A stretch of DNA of 64,000 nt, from contig JADYYH010000012.1 of NCBI GenBank assembly GCA_020853775.1, positions 1 to 64,000 of the forward strand, read 5' to 3'. The notes under the pieces are model-generated. The model saw nothing but the letters and a program-made list of their open reading frames with translations, was not told the DNA's origin and searched no databases. This DNA comes from Nitrospira sp. Its GTDB lineage: Bacteria; Nitrospirota; Nitrospiria; Nitrospirales; Nitrospiraceae. How positions within the stretch are numbered: position 1 is the stretch's first letter; each line of letters starts with the position of its first letter. The translations under genes were made by a program, and so were the position numbers. Positions 8,001-17,115 of this stretch are shown one piece after another.

Positions 8001-10349
8001 TTGCATCGTCAACAGCGTCACTTCTTGCGCCAGACGTTCGGTGCGCGTGATGGTGTCCCGGATGTCGGCGAAGCGGTCGGTGCCGGTGAAGCTGGTGAGT
8101 GCGCGGAAGCGTTGGATGTAGCGGTCCAGGCTGCGATCGTGGAGATGGCGTTCGAATCGATAGCCGAGCAGGGCGGTCAAGGACTGACCTTGGCGTACGC
8201 CGTCGAGCAGCCACTTGGCGCGATGGACCCGTTCAGACGAGAGGTCGACGGCAAAGGGGGAGGTGCCCGATGCGCGATTCGATTCCTGCGACAGGTAGCC
8301 GCTCCGCAGCACGGCGGCGGCTGCCGCATGTCCTAGCGACGGGGCATGGACGAAGCCCTTGTTCTGCGCCGAGCGCGAGATCGGCGCGGTAACGCCGGCG
8401 GGTGGTGCCGGGACCGGTTGGACCGGGGCCGCACGCCGGACCTGTTCGACCCAGCCATAGGCGCCGAGCCTGATGCCGGCGGGTGCTGCCTGTCGCATCG
8501 CGGCCAGCCGTCGAGTTGCCAGGGATGTGCCCCAGGCATCGAGGCGATAGGTGACGAGATCCATCGCCTCCGCGAGCAACTGTTGGCGAATCGGTTCGGG
8601 TAGGGTGCTCAATTCATCCATGGCCGGCTCGTGCGGGGTCGAAAGAGCGCGAGTCAGCAGGAGCGTGCGGAAAGCGTCAGTGAGCAGCCGTTGCGGCACC
8701 GGCGGTTGTCGGGTGGAGACGTCGGGAAATTCGCGCAACGTGTAGCGGCAGGTGTTGGCCTCCTGCGCCAGGAGCACGACGGGATTGGATTCCAGCGTGG
8801 TCTGGAGAGCCTGTGGGACTTGGCGACGGCGTGTCAGCCGTTGGGCTCGCCACCAAGCAGCCAGCACGTTATCCGGATCCTGATCCGTCGCCGAAACCCA
8901 CCGGTCGAGTGCCGCTACCGGCAGCAGGCCGTAGGGCTGTTTGTCGACTCGCAGGACCGGCAGTGGTCCGCGGGCCCTGACATACTTCGAGAAATGGTCG
9001 CGTAGCACGTCGGCTCCCGTTGCGCCGACCAGTTGTCGCAGCAGGGGACTGTCAGAGATTGCGAGCAGGGCTGCCTGCATAACTGAGGATCGGTGTTGTT
9101 CCGCTCCGTCGGCTCCGCGGACATGGGCAAAGACAGATGCCGGCAGACCTAGCGCCTGTACCAAGATTTCTCCATCGGAGCCGGAGCGGATGAGCGAGGC
9201 GCCCAGCTCGACGCCCATGCTGCCGGCCGCGTCGCGCCCGGTCGAGCGATAGCCCGCCGGTGAGTCTGCTGTATTATTCGTCGGCGCCTGTTGCTCGACG
9301 AGGGCGAGGTTGCCGGTGTAATGGTGGGCATCGAACAATTCGACCAATCGGCCGGCCGTGGTCGGGGCATCCCATGACGCCTTCAGTCCCAACACCACGA
9401 TGCGATCGAATCCTGCCTGTGCGTCCTCTTCGGTGATGGGGATACGTAAGCTCATGCCGATGGATTCAGCGCGGTCGAAATCCATGATCCACGTCATGCC
9501 GTCATCGACGGCCGGCAACCCATTGCTGCCGAGCGGGCCCGTGCTGCGTGGGTCAGGTCCGACCGCCACGGTCTCCGGGATTGCCTTGCCCCAGGCGGTG
9601 ACACGCGCGGCATCGCTACGATAGCCGACGGCGACCCAGCGATCCGGCAGGACCTGGGTGTGGGGCGCGCGGGTCCAACTGTCGTTGCGACGTGAGACCG
9701 TTCGGCCTTGGGCGGGATCGAGGACGCGAGCGATCCAGGCGGCGCGGGTCGTGCCGAATTGTTCGGTGAGTCGTTGCCAGTCCTGCCTGATGTGCTCCTG
9801 CCGGTCCGTGCCTGTGGGCGCAGCGGCGACATGGGCCCAAAACTCCCTGCCCCGGCGTTCTTCTTCTTCCGTGAGAGCCGGTTCGTGGCTGTCGAGATGG
9901 ATGTCGTCGGGATAGACGCGGAGCAGTAGATCGGTGCCTGGCCCTGTCCGTCTCGCGGCAAACCTGGTTTCCACGCGGACGGGAAACAGCAGCAGCGGAT
10001 GGGTCGTGGTAACCGTGCCGCTGAGGCGATCCGTGCCCAGCAGTCGAGCCGTTGCGGCATCGCGGGCGGCTCGATGTTCGTCGACCTGCGCCGACAGCGC
10101 GGCGACTTCGGCTTTCTTCCGAGTCACCGTCTCCTGGGTGGCCGTGATTTGGGCGTTGACCCGAGCCAATTCGGCCTGGTGGAGCGCCCGTTGTCTGATG
10201 AGCAGGGCGGCTCGCCGCTGGGCAGCTTGAGCCCGCGCGACGGCCCGGTCGTGCGCCGCCTGTAATTGGCGCAGTTGAGTCGCCCAGGCTCGGAGGAGTG
10301 CCGGGGGCACCCGTTCGGGAATATCTGGTCCTTCAGCGATCGGTCTCAC
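5031..10349 (-). CDS. Unknown giant protein, 1772 aa, with coiled-coil segments
   Basis: This is the largest gene of the module. It starts with GTG at 10349 behind an AGGAAAGGA ribosome-binding site. Residues about 20-100 form an Ala/Gln/Arg-rich coiled coil; next comes a region with HPLLLFPVRVETRF and LLLRVYPDDIHLDSHEP (about 115-160), blocks I recall in other uncharacterised proteins. A middle stretch (about residues 780-970) is again Ala/Gln-rich and heptad-like, preceded by LTALLGYRFERHLHDRSLD. The C-terminal part looks beta-rich (WEHRAYWGENLIPWG). No enzyme motif, signal peptide or membrane span is visible. It is probably a large scaffold or structural subunit; that is inference from size and coiled coils only. 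Confidence 0.85.
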   Translation of the reverse strand: MRPIAEGPDIPERVPPALLRAWATQLRQLQAAHDRAVARAQAAQRRAALLIRQRALHQAELARVNAQITATQETVTRKKAEVAALSAQVDEHRAARDAATARLLGTDRLSGTVTTTHPLLLFPVRVETRFAARRTGPGTDLLLRVYPDDIHLDSHEPALTEEEERRGREFWAHVAAAPTGTDRQEHIRQDWQRLTEQFGTTRAAWIARVLDPAQGRTVSRRNDSWTRAPHTQVLPDRWVAVGYRSDAARVTAWGKAIPETVAVGPDPRSTGPLGSNGLPAVDDGMTWIMDFDRAESIGMSLRIPITEEDAQAGFDRIVVLGLKASWDAPTTAGRLVELFDAHHYTGNLALVEQQAPTNNTADSPAGYRSTGRDAAGSMGVELGASLIRSGSDGEILVQALGLPASVFAHVRGADGAEQHRSSVMQAALLAISDSPLLRQLVGATGADVLRDHFSKYVRARGPLPVLRVDKQPYGLLPVAALDRWVSATDQDPDNVLAAWWRAQRLTRRRQVPQALQTTLESNPVVLLAQEANTCRYTLREFPDVSTRQPPVPQRLLTDAFRTLLLTRALSTPHEPAMDELSTLPEPIRQQLLAEAMDLVTYRLDAWGTSLATRRLAAMRQAAPAGIRLGAYGWVEQVRRAAPVQPVPAPPAGVTAPISRSAQNKGFVHAPSLGHAAAAAVLRSGYLSQESNRASGTSPFAVDLSSERVHRAKWLLDGVRQGQSLTALLGYRFERHLHDRSLDRYIQRFRALTSFTGTDRFADIRDTITRTERLAQEVTLLTMQRDQALRRAEDARGLQAERERRSQTYRAALGTIATLTQQAQAAQAQVTQAAQVLAQQQAAKPEGKVTQPAARRYAIQLLEARDLDDWDNRVEQLTQAQATAVAQAAAAQQVVSAQDGSRLLAERAQAKLLNAADPDSIPAAQQMATRQDTLAAELDRQALAKEGGQRGKAMADLIAARATLTTRLAAQWNDALKSLPAAAVVDGLALHRRWTASQQRQAPQTSWDVTTVPFGNATLGFPPPGSADFTALVDVLKTLDDLVDSVGDSVVAESVYQLVQGNPLRSGATLDAIAAGEVPPPELEVIRTPRSGIGLTHRLCTLFPATDSTAPASWPTNAPSARAQAEPILNAWVATLLPNPAQVRCKADYVDEQSAQIYQTVESSLTSLGLAPLDAIYLAEGNTRAQQAALEQRWRFVLQQTRPATVPAHAIIRLQFDRDNGWGADIVSVTEWCEVATTVRRLLSNARSLDGRDLSLPESPADSGLDHEEFAGRVTRAVQALTDVHRLLNGLLPAPPSDDMTANLDDVRRTLFALASFGIPSAVPTDIGGTGSEERSMLLTQARSVLLEAQRRLNRVTESDQGFVRANATPEERRDHDLARFRIIFGQDFLALPRMTATNAMQLNETFAASLSLQGQDPMAAVTWFQRAAYVRPGATRLNEAMLYGETVGSAALRFHVGQLPFQAQDRWVALPPKPDQPFPRGRVSLVAQMSSAQPLRFDQPFAGLLIDEWVETVPSPRETTGVSFHYDQPNSAPPQALLLAVPADRRTTWDLNSLEAVLQQTMDLARLRAVAPDSGDEVIWVEDQLPEGAAPLGDGETWTWIRMKPEPLSGRRAHQSVVAAGMHQHFFQGAKSPLFVDVGDRLFAHIYLDPARMPRQVMLQWHDGTWEHRAYWGENLIPWGTDNTVSRQYMGPLPPPGRWVRLEVPAATVGLEGRIVGGMAFTLFDGMATWDRAGKCALQPVGSGEQDPSAPALLFTGGTLDFTSVIDPAIGA

Positions 10350-10376
10350 GCTGCTGATCCTTTCCTTAACTGAAAC

Positions 10377-11186
10377 CTATGGCCCATCCCGTAAATGCGT
10401 GCTGACCTCGGCTTCGGCCGCCGTCAGCGCCTGCTGGGCTGCCGCCTGTTGCGCCTCCGCCTCAGGGATTTGTCTGGCGAGGTCGGCGAGCAGCGTCGTC
10501 AGTTCGTTACGCCTGGTGATCAAGCTTGCGAGGAGTGTCTCGGCGTCCTCCAGTTCGAACCGCGTGACTAGATGGGATTCTTCCAACGTTGTTGTGCGGG
10601 CCGAGAGTTCCGCGGCGATCTGCTGCAGGGCTTCCCTCGCCAGCGGGTCGCGTGTGATCTCTGCATTCATGCGCTCGATCTCGGCGAGCTTCGTGTGGAG
10701 TTCCTGCCGGCGGGGTTGCAGGGTGGCGATCGTGGCCTGGGTGGCTTGCACCGCGGCAGTCGCCGCCGCAATCTGGCGATCTACCGCCTGCACTTGCGCC
10801 TGGGCCTGCGCCACGCCCTGCTGCGCCTCGGTGACCTTCGCATGGGCTGCGGTTGCGGCGGTCTGGGCCTGGGTAAGTCTCTTTCGCAGTGCGGCGAGGC
10901 GTGCTCTCCAGGTGGCGGGGGGGATGCCTTGCGGTGGTTCGGAGGCATCGAGCAGGTCCTGTTGCGCCTCTGCGACTTGTGCGTCAGCCGCGGCGGCGGC
11001 GGCCTGTAACGGTGCGATGCGCGCCTGAGCCTGCGTGACACCGCTTTGCGCGTTGGTGCGCTGCGTCTGCGCCGCGGTCACCGCCTGTTGCTGGCTGGTG
11101 AGTTGGGTCGTCAACGTGGCCTGTTGCGCGGCCAAGGCTTGCAGGGCCGTTTGGAGTCTGGCGGTTTCTTGTTCCAAATAGGGCAT
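10377..11186 (-). CDS. Coiled-coil protein, 269 aa
   Basis: Almost the whole protein is an Ala/Gln/Thr-rich heptad pattern (for example LQTALQALAAQQATLTTQLT at about residues 11-30), broken once near residues 82-95 by a proline-containing loop (SEPPQGIPPATW). It ends in a second coiled-coil arm around residues 180-260. This predicts a long helical hairpin or rod, with no enzymatic domain. The ATG at 11186 has GGAAAGAG upstream; the longer frame to 11399 lies inside the 870-aa gene and is rejected. It sits 20 bases downstream of the 870-aa gene and 27 bases upstream of the 1772-aa gene, whose own N-terminus is also coiled coil, so the two products may pair. Confidence 0.85.
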   Translation of the reverse strand: MPYLEQETARLQTALQALAAQQATLTTQLTSQQQAVTAAQTQRTNAQSGVTQAQARIAPLQAAAAAADAQVAEAQQDLLDASEPPQGIPPATWRARLAALRKRLTQAQTAATAAHAKVTEAQQGVAQAQAQVQAVDRQIAAATAAVQATQATIATLQPRRQELHTKLAEIERMNAEITRDPLAREALQQIAAELSARTTTLEESHLVTRFELEDAETLLASLITRRNELTTLLADLARQIPEAEAQQAAAQQALTAAEAEVSTHLRDGP

Positions 11187-11206
11187 GGTCTCGTCTCTTT
11201 CCGCCG

Positions 11207-13819
11207 CTACTGTCTGGCGGGCAGCCAGGTTCTGGCATGGACCGCCACGCGGAACGGTGGTTGTCTGGTGATGGTGGCCATCTGCGCCGAGTTCTTTCCC
11301 CACTGAATCTGATCCACGATGCGGTTGTTCAGCAGTCCGTCGATCGGTACGTAGACGATCTGTTTCAGGGCGGCTTCGTCCGGCGCCAGGTGACCCCACG
11401 TCAGGTCGCTCCAGTGAGCGGGCGTGCCGCCAAAGGTCGTGGCGACGTCCATGCCGAATCGCGGTTCCGTCGGTTGTTCTTGCAGCACGAAGAACCAGCC
11501 CGGGTGTCCTCCGGCCTTGTTGTCCGCTCCACGTACCTGATCTTCGGTGAGGGGAAAGCCCAGCATGGTGATGTCGGGTGACTGCGTGGCACGAAATATC
11601 GGATAGCGTTCCGTGGTGCCGAGCTCACGCCTGGTGCCGTCCGCAGACCAGACGCTTTCCAAGGCATAGACCATGGCGCGCGGATAACGCCGCAAGAGGT
11701 CGCCGCGAATGAGGAGCACCATCTGTCCCACCACCGCGCCACGCGCGCTGTGAGAACCCAGACGGCTATCCGCGGCCCAGGAGGTGATCCTGGTGATGTC
11801 GAAACGGGCTTCGCGTTCTGCATCGGTAGTCAGGAGTTCATCGCCGCCGGCGTCCCAGAATTGCCGGAAGTAGGTGCCGCGTTGATCGGTCGGAAATCCA
11901 CGCCAGAGCAGTTCACGGCTCATCTCGTGGTTGAGCCCGACCAGGTAGGCTTCGATCAAAGCCGGATTGGTTTTTAAAAGCGCAATCGTATTTGAGGGCA
12001 CCAGGTCCATACCGGGCAACAACAGATCCGGTGCATAGTCGCGGAGGGGTTCGTACATCGGCTGCGGGAAACTCGGCGAGAACGTCGTCAACTCGGTGCT
12101 TTCAACCGTAGGCATCGTTTGCTTCACCGCGGCCAATACCGCATCTTTCGGTGACAGGCGCCGCAGCACTTCCGCCTTCACCTCCGACCATTCGCGCAAC
12201 GCCGGCACCTGCCGCTGCTTGGTCGCGACGGAAAATTGCATGAGCGGGCGAAAGGCCTGTCCTGCCGTGGAGGCGGGTGATGTGGCGGGGAGCCGAAGTG
12301 CGTCGAATGTGGCGGCGTGGGAGGCGATCGGTCCATTCATCCGGGTCAGGCGACGGAAGGCGCCAGTCACGGCCGGATGGCCATTGAGTAAGTTGCTGGT
12401 GGTGGCAGCCGGCGGCGTCGTGGGGGACGTGGCGATGCCCGCCAAAGCCTGCATCGCGGGTCCCGTGAGTTGCAGCAGCTTGGCCGGGTCGAGCGCTGCG
12501 AAGTGTTTCTTGGAGAGACTGACGCCTACGGATTCGGCTAACTGCGCCCGCTTGAGCCGCTGTCGATCCCGCCGTTGTTGTTCCAGCTGATCCCAGGCCG
12601 ACGCCATCAGTGATTCCTGCTCCTTGCGGATCACCATCGTGCCGATGCCGGCGGCAATGCGGTGGCGCGGATCCAGATTGAGATCGCGGAACCAGTGCGG
12701 CGGCTGGTCTGCGGGCGGCAGGCTGTCCCGGTCTACGTACCACTGTCCATAGAGCGGCGGGCCGAGGAGCGTGGGCGATCCGCTCGTATTGGACATCGTT
12801 GCCGGCGCATTGAGGATGGCGCCGAGGGCCGATTGGAACGTTTTGCGTGGCTGATCAGGCCAAGGCCGCGGCTGCGTCTCAGGAGTCTGCAGGGCTCCAC
12901 CGAGATCCAACAAGCTGCCGGGCGCACCCGGCGGCAATACCGGCATGCCCCAGCCTGGGGTGCGAATGTCCACCGGCCGCAGTCCCACGCTGGACGGCAG
13001 GGGCTGAGGTGTCAGGCGGCGCGCAAGTGATTCAAAGTCTCCTGCGATGCCGGTTCGGAACTCCCACTGGAAGAACACGGGTAGCGTGATTGAGCCCGGT
13101 GTCGCTGTTTTTACCCAGGCCGGTTTCAAAGCCTGTTCGTCCTCCGGTGTGATCGGCTCGCCGAGACCGGTTTTTCTTCCGACCTCGTAGGTTGGCACGA
13201 GGCAGGCATAGTACGCGGTATTGGGATCGAGGCGGCGCGGAGCCAGGAGCCGCGAGAGCGTGCGTTCCGGGTGGTTGTTGAGGATTTGTTGCAGCGTCGC
13301 ACGTGGTGAAGGATCGGGCGTCGAGCGCTGTTCCCCCACAATTTGAGCGTGGGCCCAGGCCCACGACTGGTCGAGATCCGGCAACTCTTCACGAGAGCAG
13401 GTGATGGTCGGCAAGGGCTGCTGGTTGGTCTTGAGGATCGCCCGTTCCTTGGGGACCACGATCAAGCAGATCCATGGACGCAACCGCCGCGCGCCATCGG
13501 GCGTTGCCGGGCTGAAGAGCCATGGGAAGTCAGGCCGATCGAACTCGATGGTCGGAAAATAGTTCGGCTCGAAATCGGTCATGTGGGCATGCGGTTCTGT
13601 ACGAATAATCTCTCGCGCGTCGAGGCCGGTGATATCGCCGGGGCCATAGAGTTGCACGTTGACGTCGATGGGCGCCCGGTCGTTCACTCGAAGACGAATG
13701 GGTAACGCGAGGCGGCCCGCCGTCGGCGGGCTTGAGGTACCAGGACCGGAGAGGCCCGCGAGAAGTCCTTGGCGAAGCCAGGAATAAAAGCGATAGGTGG
13801 CTGCGATTTGTTCAGGCAT
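11207..13819 (-). CDS. Unknown 870-aa soluble protein
   Basis: The protein begins MPEQIAATYRFYSWLRQGL and has a notable block at about residues 75-125 (THE pattern FEPNYFPTIEFDRPDFPWLF followed by RRLRPWICLIVVPKE). I remember this block from uncharacterised proteins but know no function for it. A second notable block is near the C-terminus (GGHPGWFFVLQEQPTEPRFG, about residues 770-790). It has no signal peptide, membrane helix or catalytic motif. It starts 20 bases after the second DUF6603-type gene and is followed 20 bases later by the coiled-coil gene, so all belong to one transcription unit. A structural or baseplate-like role is possible but unproven. Confidence 0.85.
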   Translation of the reverse strand: MPEQIAATYRFYSWLRQGLLAGLSGPGTSSPPTAGRLALPIRLRVNDRAPIDVNVQLYGPGDITGLDAREIIRTEPHAHMTDFEPNYFPTIEFDRPDFPWLFSPATPDGARRLRPWICLIVVPKERAILKTNQQPLPTITCSREELPDLDQSWAWAHAQIVGEQRSTPDPSPRATLQQILNNHPERTLSRLLAPRRLDPNTAYYACLVPTYEVGRKTGLGEPITPEDEQALKPAWVKTATPGSITLPVFFQWEFRTGIAGDFESLARRLTPQPLPSSVGLRPVDIRTPGWGMPVLPPGAPGSLLDLGGALQTPETQPRPWPDQPRKTFQSALGAILNAPATMSNTSGSPTLLGPPLYGQWYVDRDSLPPADQPPHWFRDLNLDPRHRIAAGIGTMVIRKEQESLMASAWDQLEQQRRDRQRLKRAQLAESVGVSLSKKHFAALDPAKLLQLTGPAMQALAGIATSPTTPPAATTSNLLNGHPAVTGAFRRLTRMNGPIASHAATFDALRLPATSPASTAGQAFRPLMQFSVATKQRQVPALREWSEVKAEVLRRLSPKDAVLAAVKQTMPTVESTELTTFSPSFPQPMYEPLRDYAPDLLLPGMDLVPSNTIALLKTNPALIEAYLVGLNHEMSRELLWRGFPTDQRGTYFRQFWDAGGDELLTTDAEREARFDITRITSWAADSRLGSHSARGAVVGQMVLLIRGDLLRRYPRAMVYALESVWSADGTRRELGTTERYPIFRATQSPDITMLGFPLTEDQVRGADNKAGGHPGWFFVLQEQPTEPRFGMDVATTFGGTPAHWSDLTWGHLAPDEAALKQIVYVPIDGLLNNRIVDQIQWGKNSAQMATITRQPPFRVAVHARTWLPARQ

Positions 13820-13839
13820 GTCTTGTCATTCCCGTTGAA

Positions 13840-16800
13840 TTACATCGTGACAGCTGTGCGCATCTGCCGCCGTTTGCGTGCCGGGGCCTGCCCGGCGGCC
13901 CCGAAGCGGGCGACCCGGGTCAACACCGCCGCCGAGAGGACATAGCCCGCCTTCGGGCGTTCCGGCGGGCGCGTCGGATCAATCAACACCGTCTCGTAGG
14001 CGATGGGGGCGGTGAGTCCCGCCTCGTCATCCACGGCCACGTCATCGGCTGCCACCGTGAGCCCGCCGGCAAGCGGCACAAACGCCGGCTGTGACAACTG
14101 CTCATCCTCCCGCAGGTCTTCATACTGCGCCAACGCGAAGGGTTCCTGCACCGGCGTCGTCCGCCAGGGTGCGGCCCCGGCGCGATCCGTCACCGTGACC
14201 GTCACCGTCGTGGGCCCGCCCACGAGTGGGGCGGTGCCCACCTTCGTGAGCCGCCGATTCAACGGCGCAATGCGCTCGCGCAGCGTCAGCTCCGCCCAGG
14301 GATGGACACGCAGTCCACTGGCCGGGGGCGGCGTCTCGCGAATCGTCACCACGGGGCTGCTACTACGAGGCACGGTTCCACTCCAATTGCGCCGGTCGGC
14401 CAGGGCCGCGGCGATCAGACCGATCACATCCACCGCCGCCGGGAGCGGGGGCGGGACCTTGCTGCCGAACGTCCGTGAGAAGGACACGGATACCGAGAAG
14501 AACAGCAGCGAGATCTTCGCCTTGCCCTCCACCTGCCAGGGCGTGGGGCCGGCTAATCGGCCCTTGAACGAGATGCCCATCAACAAGCGCCCGTGATACC
14601 GCAAGGCCAATGCCGCGCCGACCTCCACCTCAAAGGCCAAGGGCGCTAATTGAAGGATGGCATCGAAGCCAAGCATGCCGTCGAAGCTGAAGCCACCGCC
14701 GGCGGCATGGAGATCCACCCGCGCGCCGAACTGCACCGTATTGGAGGTGACGGCCAGATAGGCCTGGCAGCGCAACTGGAGCGAATCGCCATCGGCGAGC
14801 TGCAACGCCAACCGCTTCAAGGCGGGCAGGCCCGGCGGAGGCGCAAACCGCGGATGGAAGCCGCCGATCGCGAGCACGAACTGCGGCTGACGGCCCCAGC
14901 CGGCGCGTAAGGCCATGTCACCCGTCAGCGTGAATTGCAGGATCTTCGAATCATAGAGCGTGGCATCAAGTGCGACCGTCTCGGCGCTCACGTCCAATAC
15001 GCCCAAGGCATCCATGCGGATCTGCACGAGGGGATGGGACTGATCCGGCAACAAGACTTGCAAGCGACCTAACACGATCACCCGAATCGGCGCGGGGAGT
15101 TCGACGAGCAGGGCGAGATCGAGGGTGAGCAACGTCGGCGACCCCCAGCGGAGTTGCACCATGGGGCCAAACACATGGCGGCCCGCCGTCGGTGGAAAGA
15201 TTCGCCGCAGGTCACTGAAGATCTGCGGGACGTTCCGCAACGGATCAGTTGGAAACAAAATAGAATTGAGCGTGCCGGTCTTGAGGCCGTCGCGGAGCAC
15301 GTCGGTGCGGACAGTGCGATACAGCGCCACGAGGCCGCCGATGCCGGTGAGGGTGAAGCCTAAGCCGACGGGGATCGGCGCGAAGCCTTCGGCCGTCAGC
15401 AGAATCACGAGCGAGTAGCCCTTGCTGCCGTCGGGCAATTTCGTGGTGAGCAGGCCCAGGGCCTTGATGGCAATCGTCTCGGCCAGCTCCAGCTGCAACA
15501 TCCCGCTGTATTCGGCCCGTTGCGGATCGAAGCCCAGGAAGCCGCCGCCGGTCACGCCCGCCGCTTCAATCGCCAGGCCCAGGCCCGTCGGCGGTCTGAA
15601 GCCGAGGGAGAGGTCGGCCACTCCAAGGTTGCCGCCTGATCTGGGAAAAGTAAATGCAGCCTGCAGGCCGAAGCGCTCAACCATGACGGACACGGGCCCG
15701 ATTGTGACCTGCATCGTCGTCGCGATCACGGCGTGAATCGCACTGTCTTGCTGTGCAGGCCCTTCCCTTCCCTCCAGCGTGATCTGAAGCGAATCAATCT
15801 TGGCAACACCGGAGAGATTGATGTTGACCGGGATTGTCGCATCGAGGCCAGTCTCACCCTTAAAGTACAACCCTTGGCGAACTGACCATCCTCCCTCTAA
15901 GTCAAACGGTATAGTTGCGCCACCTGTAGGTAGGATTTGCGCAAGAAAGCCATCGGCCTGGGCCCCATCAATTACGACCTTACCCTGCTTCAGTTCGAAC
16001 GCCGCACCTACTTCGACAAAAGGCGATGGCGTCCTGCTCGCGGCCATGAGTTTGAGTGGTAGCCGCAGTGCGAATCGTTGGAGTTCTATCCGGCTGCCTC
16101 CGACCCGGCCGAACAGGATCATCGGCGAATTATCAGGAGTTTCTGCCTTGAGGCCCATGGCCATATCAATCGATGCCGCGGAAGCGGGCGGGTCGATCTT
16201 CAGCCCCTGTGTTGGGTGCAACAACAGTTCGATGCCGCCTTCAAAACGCGCCGAGGAGATAACAGTGCCCAACCACGGCCCCGCAATAGGCTCACTGATA
16301 TCGAGATCCTTCTGCGCGGGTACCCGGAGCCGAACTCGTAACGCCGGCGTTGCACCTGGCACAACCTCCAGACGAAATCGCCAGGCTTCCAGAATAGCGG
16401 GCAATCCCGGGGCTTCGATGATGAACGCTTCAGCATCAGGTCGATCGACCATCTGCTTGATTCTGCGGAACAACTCCAGACCATCGAATCCGGGATTGCC
16501 GAATCCATATAAGGTTTTCAAGTGTTGTATTGGATTTGAGAAGAGCTGAGGGATGCGATCGAACCGTACCTCCTTGCGGTGATGTACGGACAGGCTCGGA
16601 TCAGTTGGATCAGTGTCGATCGGGGTGTCATCGAACAGTCCCGCAAGTTCCAGCGCACTCTTAACTGCAGGCTGCCTTTCTTCGATGTAACTGATCAATG
16701 CCAGATGCAGGAGCCGGTGAGGAAGTTTCTCGACTACACCATGTAGGTTCGCTTTCTGCCCTGGAGTTAAGCTGCCCGTGTTCTGGATGACTTCGTCGAG

Positions 16801-17115
16801 CGCGCGACTAAGCTCCGCGAATGTGGTGCCGGCATGAACAAGAGATTCACTGAGGTTCTTGAGCGCCGAGACCAGCGCATGGTCGTCGCCACTCTCACTC
16901 GCATCGATCACGGACGCCACTACGGCAGGTAGTTGGGAACAGGCTGCAGCTGCAGACTGCAGTCCCCTGGTAACGCCGCCGGCACTCAATGGTAATCGGA
17001 GGCCGAGCTGCTCCATTGTCAGCTCCGCCTGGTTACCGTGCAGCCGGGTGGCAAACGGCGACAACGCCTCACCGACAATTCTGGCCAAGGTGTCGAATGC
17101 GGAGGGGGTACTCAC
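13840..17115 (-). CDS. DUF6603-type giant protein, copy 2 (1091 aa)
   Basis: The C-terminal half (from about residue 505) matches what I recognise as the DUF6603 family, rich in amphipathic beta strands, with landmarks such as GGGFLGFDPQRAEYSGMLQL, GFTLTGIGGLVALYRTVRTD and AIGGFHPRFAPPPGLPALKR. The N-terminal half is different: helical to about residue 165, then beta-rich. There is no signal peptide. The start is a GTG at 17115 overlapping the protease stop codon as GTGA, showing translational coupling. The 3' half (13866-15603) is nearly identical at DNA level to the 3' half of the first DUF6603-type gene. Function of the family is unknown to me. Confidence 0.85.
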   Translation of the reverse strand: MSTPSAFDTLARIVGEALSPFATRLHGNQAELTMEQLGLRLPLSAGGVTRGLQSAAAACSQLPAVVASVIDASESGDDHALVSALKNLSESLVHAGTTFAELSRALDEVIQNTGSLTPGQKANLHGVVEKLPHRLLHLALISYIEERQPAVKSALELAGLFDDTPIDTDPTDPSLSVHHRKEVRFDRIPQLFSNPIQHLKTLYGFGNPGFDGLELFRRIKQMVDRPDAEAFIIEAPGLPAILEAWRFRLEVVPGATPALRVRLRVPAQKDLDISEPIAGPWLGTVISSARFEGGIELLLHPTQGLKIDPPASAASIDMAMGLKAETPDNSPMILFGRVGGSRIELQRFALRLPLKLMAASRTPSPFVEVGAAFELKQGKVVIDGAQADGFLAQILPTGGATIPFDLEGGWSVRQGLYFKGETGLDATIPVNINLSGVAKIDSLQITLEGREGPAQQDSAIHAVIATTMQVTIGPVSVMVERFGLQAAFTFPRSGGNLGVADLSLGFRPPTGLGLAIEAAGVTGGGFLGFDPQRAEYSGMLQLELAETIAIKALGLLTTKLPDGSKGYSLVILLTAEGFAPIPVGLGFTLTGIGGLVALYRTVRTDVLRDGLKTGTLNSILFPTDPLRNVPQIFSDLRRIFPPTAGRHVFGPMVQLRWGSPTLLTLDLALLVELPAPIRVIVLGRLQVLLPDQSHPLVQIRMDALGVLDVSAETVALDATLYDSKILQFTLTGDMALRAGWGRQPQFVLAIGGFHPRFAPPPGLPALKRLALQLADGDSLQLRCQAYLAVTSNTVQFGARVDLHAAGGGFSFDGMLGFDAILQLAPLAFEVEVGAALALRYHGRLLMGISFKGRLAGPTPWQVEGKAKISLLFFSVSVSFSRTFGSKVPPPLPAAVDVIGLIAAALADRRNWSGTVPRSSSPVVTIRETPPPASGLRVHPWAELTLRERIAPLNRRLTKVGTAPLVGGPTTVTVTVTDRAGAAPWRTTPVQEPFALAQYEDLREDEQLSQPAFVPLAGGLTVAADDVAVDDEAGLTAPIAYETVLIDPTRPPERPKAGYVLSAAVLTRVARFGAAGQAPARKRRQMRTAVTM
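13866..15603 (-). repeat. Long direct repeat, copy A (within DUF6603-type gene 2)
   Basis: This 1738-bp segment aligns with 19975-21712 at a constant offset of 6109 bases without any net insertion or deletion. A sampled 60-base stretch differs at about five positions, so identity is roughly nine in ten or better by eye. Similarity stops abruptly near 15603. It marks a recent duplication or ongoing gene conversion. Confidence 0.9.
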
